Source of the DNA: Thermoprotei archaeon
GTDB taxonomy: Archaea; Thermoproteota; Thermoprotei; QMSL01; B3-G16
DNA length: 5,566 nt
NCBI GenBank assembly: GCA_003649665.1
Contig: QMSL01000092.1
Span: 1-5,566 of the forward strand
Direction: 5' to 3'
A program made the translations under genes and the position numbers. This document shows positions 4,488-5,566 of the stretch, in pieces. The notes beneath the pieces are model-generated. The model was not told the DNA's origin. It was given only the letters and a program-made list of their open reading frames with translations, and searched no databases. Each line of letters begins with the position of its first letter. Positions within the stretch are counted from its first letter, which is position 1.

Positions 4488-5566
4488 ATGAAATTACTGT
4501 ACTTGGTTCTAGATGGAGTCGCGGATAGACCACAGGATGGACCAACTTCGTTAGAACTAGCTTCTACACCAGCACTTGATGAACTGGCCAGGAAGGCAAA
4601 AGGAGGAATGATGTATACTATAGGAAGGGGTATTGCTCCTGAAAGCGATTCCGCCGTGCTATCAATACTAGGCTACGATCCAGAGAAGTATTACACTGGA
4701 CGTGGTCCACTTGAGGCACTTGGTGCAGGGGTGAGAATAAAGGAGGGCTACGAAGTTGCATTTAGGGCAAATTTCGCTACAGTTGATAGCAAGACGAAGA
4801 AGATAATAGATAGGAGGTGTGGAAGGGATCTTACCTCAGAGGAAGCGAGGAAGCTCGCCGAAAGCCTAAATGAAATGGAATTAGGAGTACCAGAAGCTTA
4901 TGTTAGAATAATACCTACGATTGGGCATAGAGCTGTTGTCATAGTGGGACATAGAACCCAGAAGCTTTCAGGAAACGTAAGTAATACTGATCCTGCATAT
5001 GTGAAAAAGGGAAGGATCTCAATAGCAGTAAAGGAGTATAGCAACATTATAGCTGAGTGCAAGCCGCTAGACGAAACACCTGAAGCGAGAAGGACAGCGT
5101 ATATCGTAAACGTTTTCACGAAAAGAGCGATAGAGGTACTAGATGGTCATCCTGTAAACTTAGAGAGACAAAGAAGGGGAAAGCTTAAGGCGAATGCCAT
5201 TTTATTAAGAGATGCAGGAGACTCTCTCCCGAAGGTAAGGACATTGAACGATATCTATAAGCTCTCATTTAGTGCAATAGTCGAAATGCCTGTCGAAAAA
5301 GGTATAGCTAGACTTCTTGGAATGAGTATAGCAGAGGTAAGTCCACCTACAGGGGATAGACGAAAGGACTATACTGAGCGAATGGAGGTAACTCTTGATC
5401 TACTTAAAAGAAGCGATGTTGTATACGTGCACCTAAAGGGGCCTGATGAGCCAGGACATGATGGTGATAGGGAGAGAAAAGTTAGGGTTATAGAGGATAT
5501 AGATAGGTATTACGTAGCTCCATTATTAGATAACATAGATCTGAGCGAGGTTGCAATCTTAGTAAC
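4488..5566 (+). CDS. apgM: 2,3-bisphosphoglycerate-independent phosphoglycerate mutase, archaeal type (3' end cut by window)
   Basis: Interconverts 3-phosphoglycerate and 2-phosphoglycerate in glycolysis and gluconeogenesis, in the cytoplasm, as a metal enzyme of the alkaline phosphatase superfamily. About 359 residues are present out of roughly 400-415 usual for the family, and the frame is open to the window end. The N terminus MKLLYLVLDGVADRP carries metal-ligand Asp9. GIAPESDSAVLSILGYDP (48-65) holds the probable phosphorylated Ser53 next to Asp54. TGRGPLEALGAG and AFRANFATVD follow as in other archaeal enzymes. HLKGPDEPGHDGD (from 315) supplies the metal ligands His315, Asp320 and His324. 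The last conserved metal-binding segment lies beyond the edge. ATG 4488 is preferred because the conserved first β-strand starts right there; an in-frame GTG at 4482 would add two residues. The promoter lies inside the 4416-4475 palindrome, so expression may be controlled by a factor binding there. No internal break is seen. Confidence 0.95.
   Translation, partial: MKLLYLVLDGVADRPQDGPTSLELASTPALDELARKAKGGMMYTIGRGIAPESDSAVLSILGYDPEKYYTGRGPLEALGAGVRIKEGYEVAFRANFATVDSKTKKIIDRRCGRDLTSEEARKLAESLNEMELGVPEAYVRIIPTIGHRAVVIVGHRTQKLSGNVSNTDPAYVKKGRISIAVKEYSNIIAECKPLDETPEARRTAYIVNVFTKRAIEVLDGHPVNLERQRRGKLKANAILLRDAGDSLPKVRTLNDIYKLSFSAIVEMPVEKGIARLLGMSIAEVSPPTGDRRKDYTERMEVTLDLLKRSDVVYVHLKGPDEPGHDGDRERKVRVIEDIDRYYVAPLLDNIDLSEVAILV

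Noticed and set aside
4898..5119. Minus-strand open frame of 73 codons inside apgM
   Set aside because: The plus strand here is continuous, conserved phosphoglycerate mutase sequence.

Overview
The window looks like part of an archaeal chromosome, probably a thermophile of the TACK branch. The support is a 2,3-bisphosphoglycerate-independent phosphoglycerate mutase of the archaeal type, AT-rich TATA-like promoters, an apparently leaderless start, GGTGA/GAGG ribosome sites, heavy use of AGA/AGG and ATA codons, and a GC-rich structured RNA candidate in an otherwise AT-rich background. The lineage cannot be fixed from sequence reading alone. I see no CRISPR array, insertion sequence, tRNA or rRNA.

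Layout. The left edge holds the DNA-binding/active-site domain of an O6-alkylguanine-DNA alkyltransferase (+), probably cut by the window start. A 124-bp gap follows (327-450). It contains a GC-rich RNA candidate with a well-formed kink-turn, best read as an H/ACA-like guide sRNA or a structured leader. Next comes a folate cyclo-ligase-fold gene (+) that resembles animal MTHFSD more than classical MTHFS. Its 3' end overlaps by 60 bp the 3' end of a convergent gene for a 12-TM major facilitator transporter (-). The transporter overlaps by 20 bp an unrecognised small gene upstream of it (-), and the two probably form an operon.

A compact divergent promoter region (about 2678-2776) drives that operon leftward and, rightward, a bifunctional NAD(P)HX epimerase/dehydratase (nnr), probably leaderless. 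After nnr come a T-rich terminator candidate, a striking 60-bp imperfect palindrome (4416-4475) whose loop contains the likely TATA box of the next gene, and then apgM (+), which runs off the right edge.

Functional theme. The recognisable genes are housekeeping: DNA alkylation repair, a one-carbon-metabolism-like enzyme, repair of hydrated nicotinamide cofactors, and a glycolytic/gluconeogenic mutase. Nnr and ApgM are metabolically close, because NAD(P)HX is made by glyceraldehyde-3-phosphate dehydrogenase side activity and by heat, but separate promoters suggest they are not one strict operon. The parts most worth following up are the two structured non-coding elements (361-428 and 4416-4475), the archaeal MTHFSD-like protein, and the small gene with no good start codon for its likely full reading frame.
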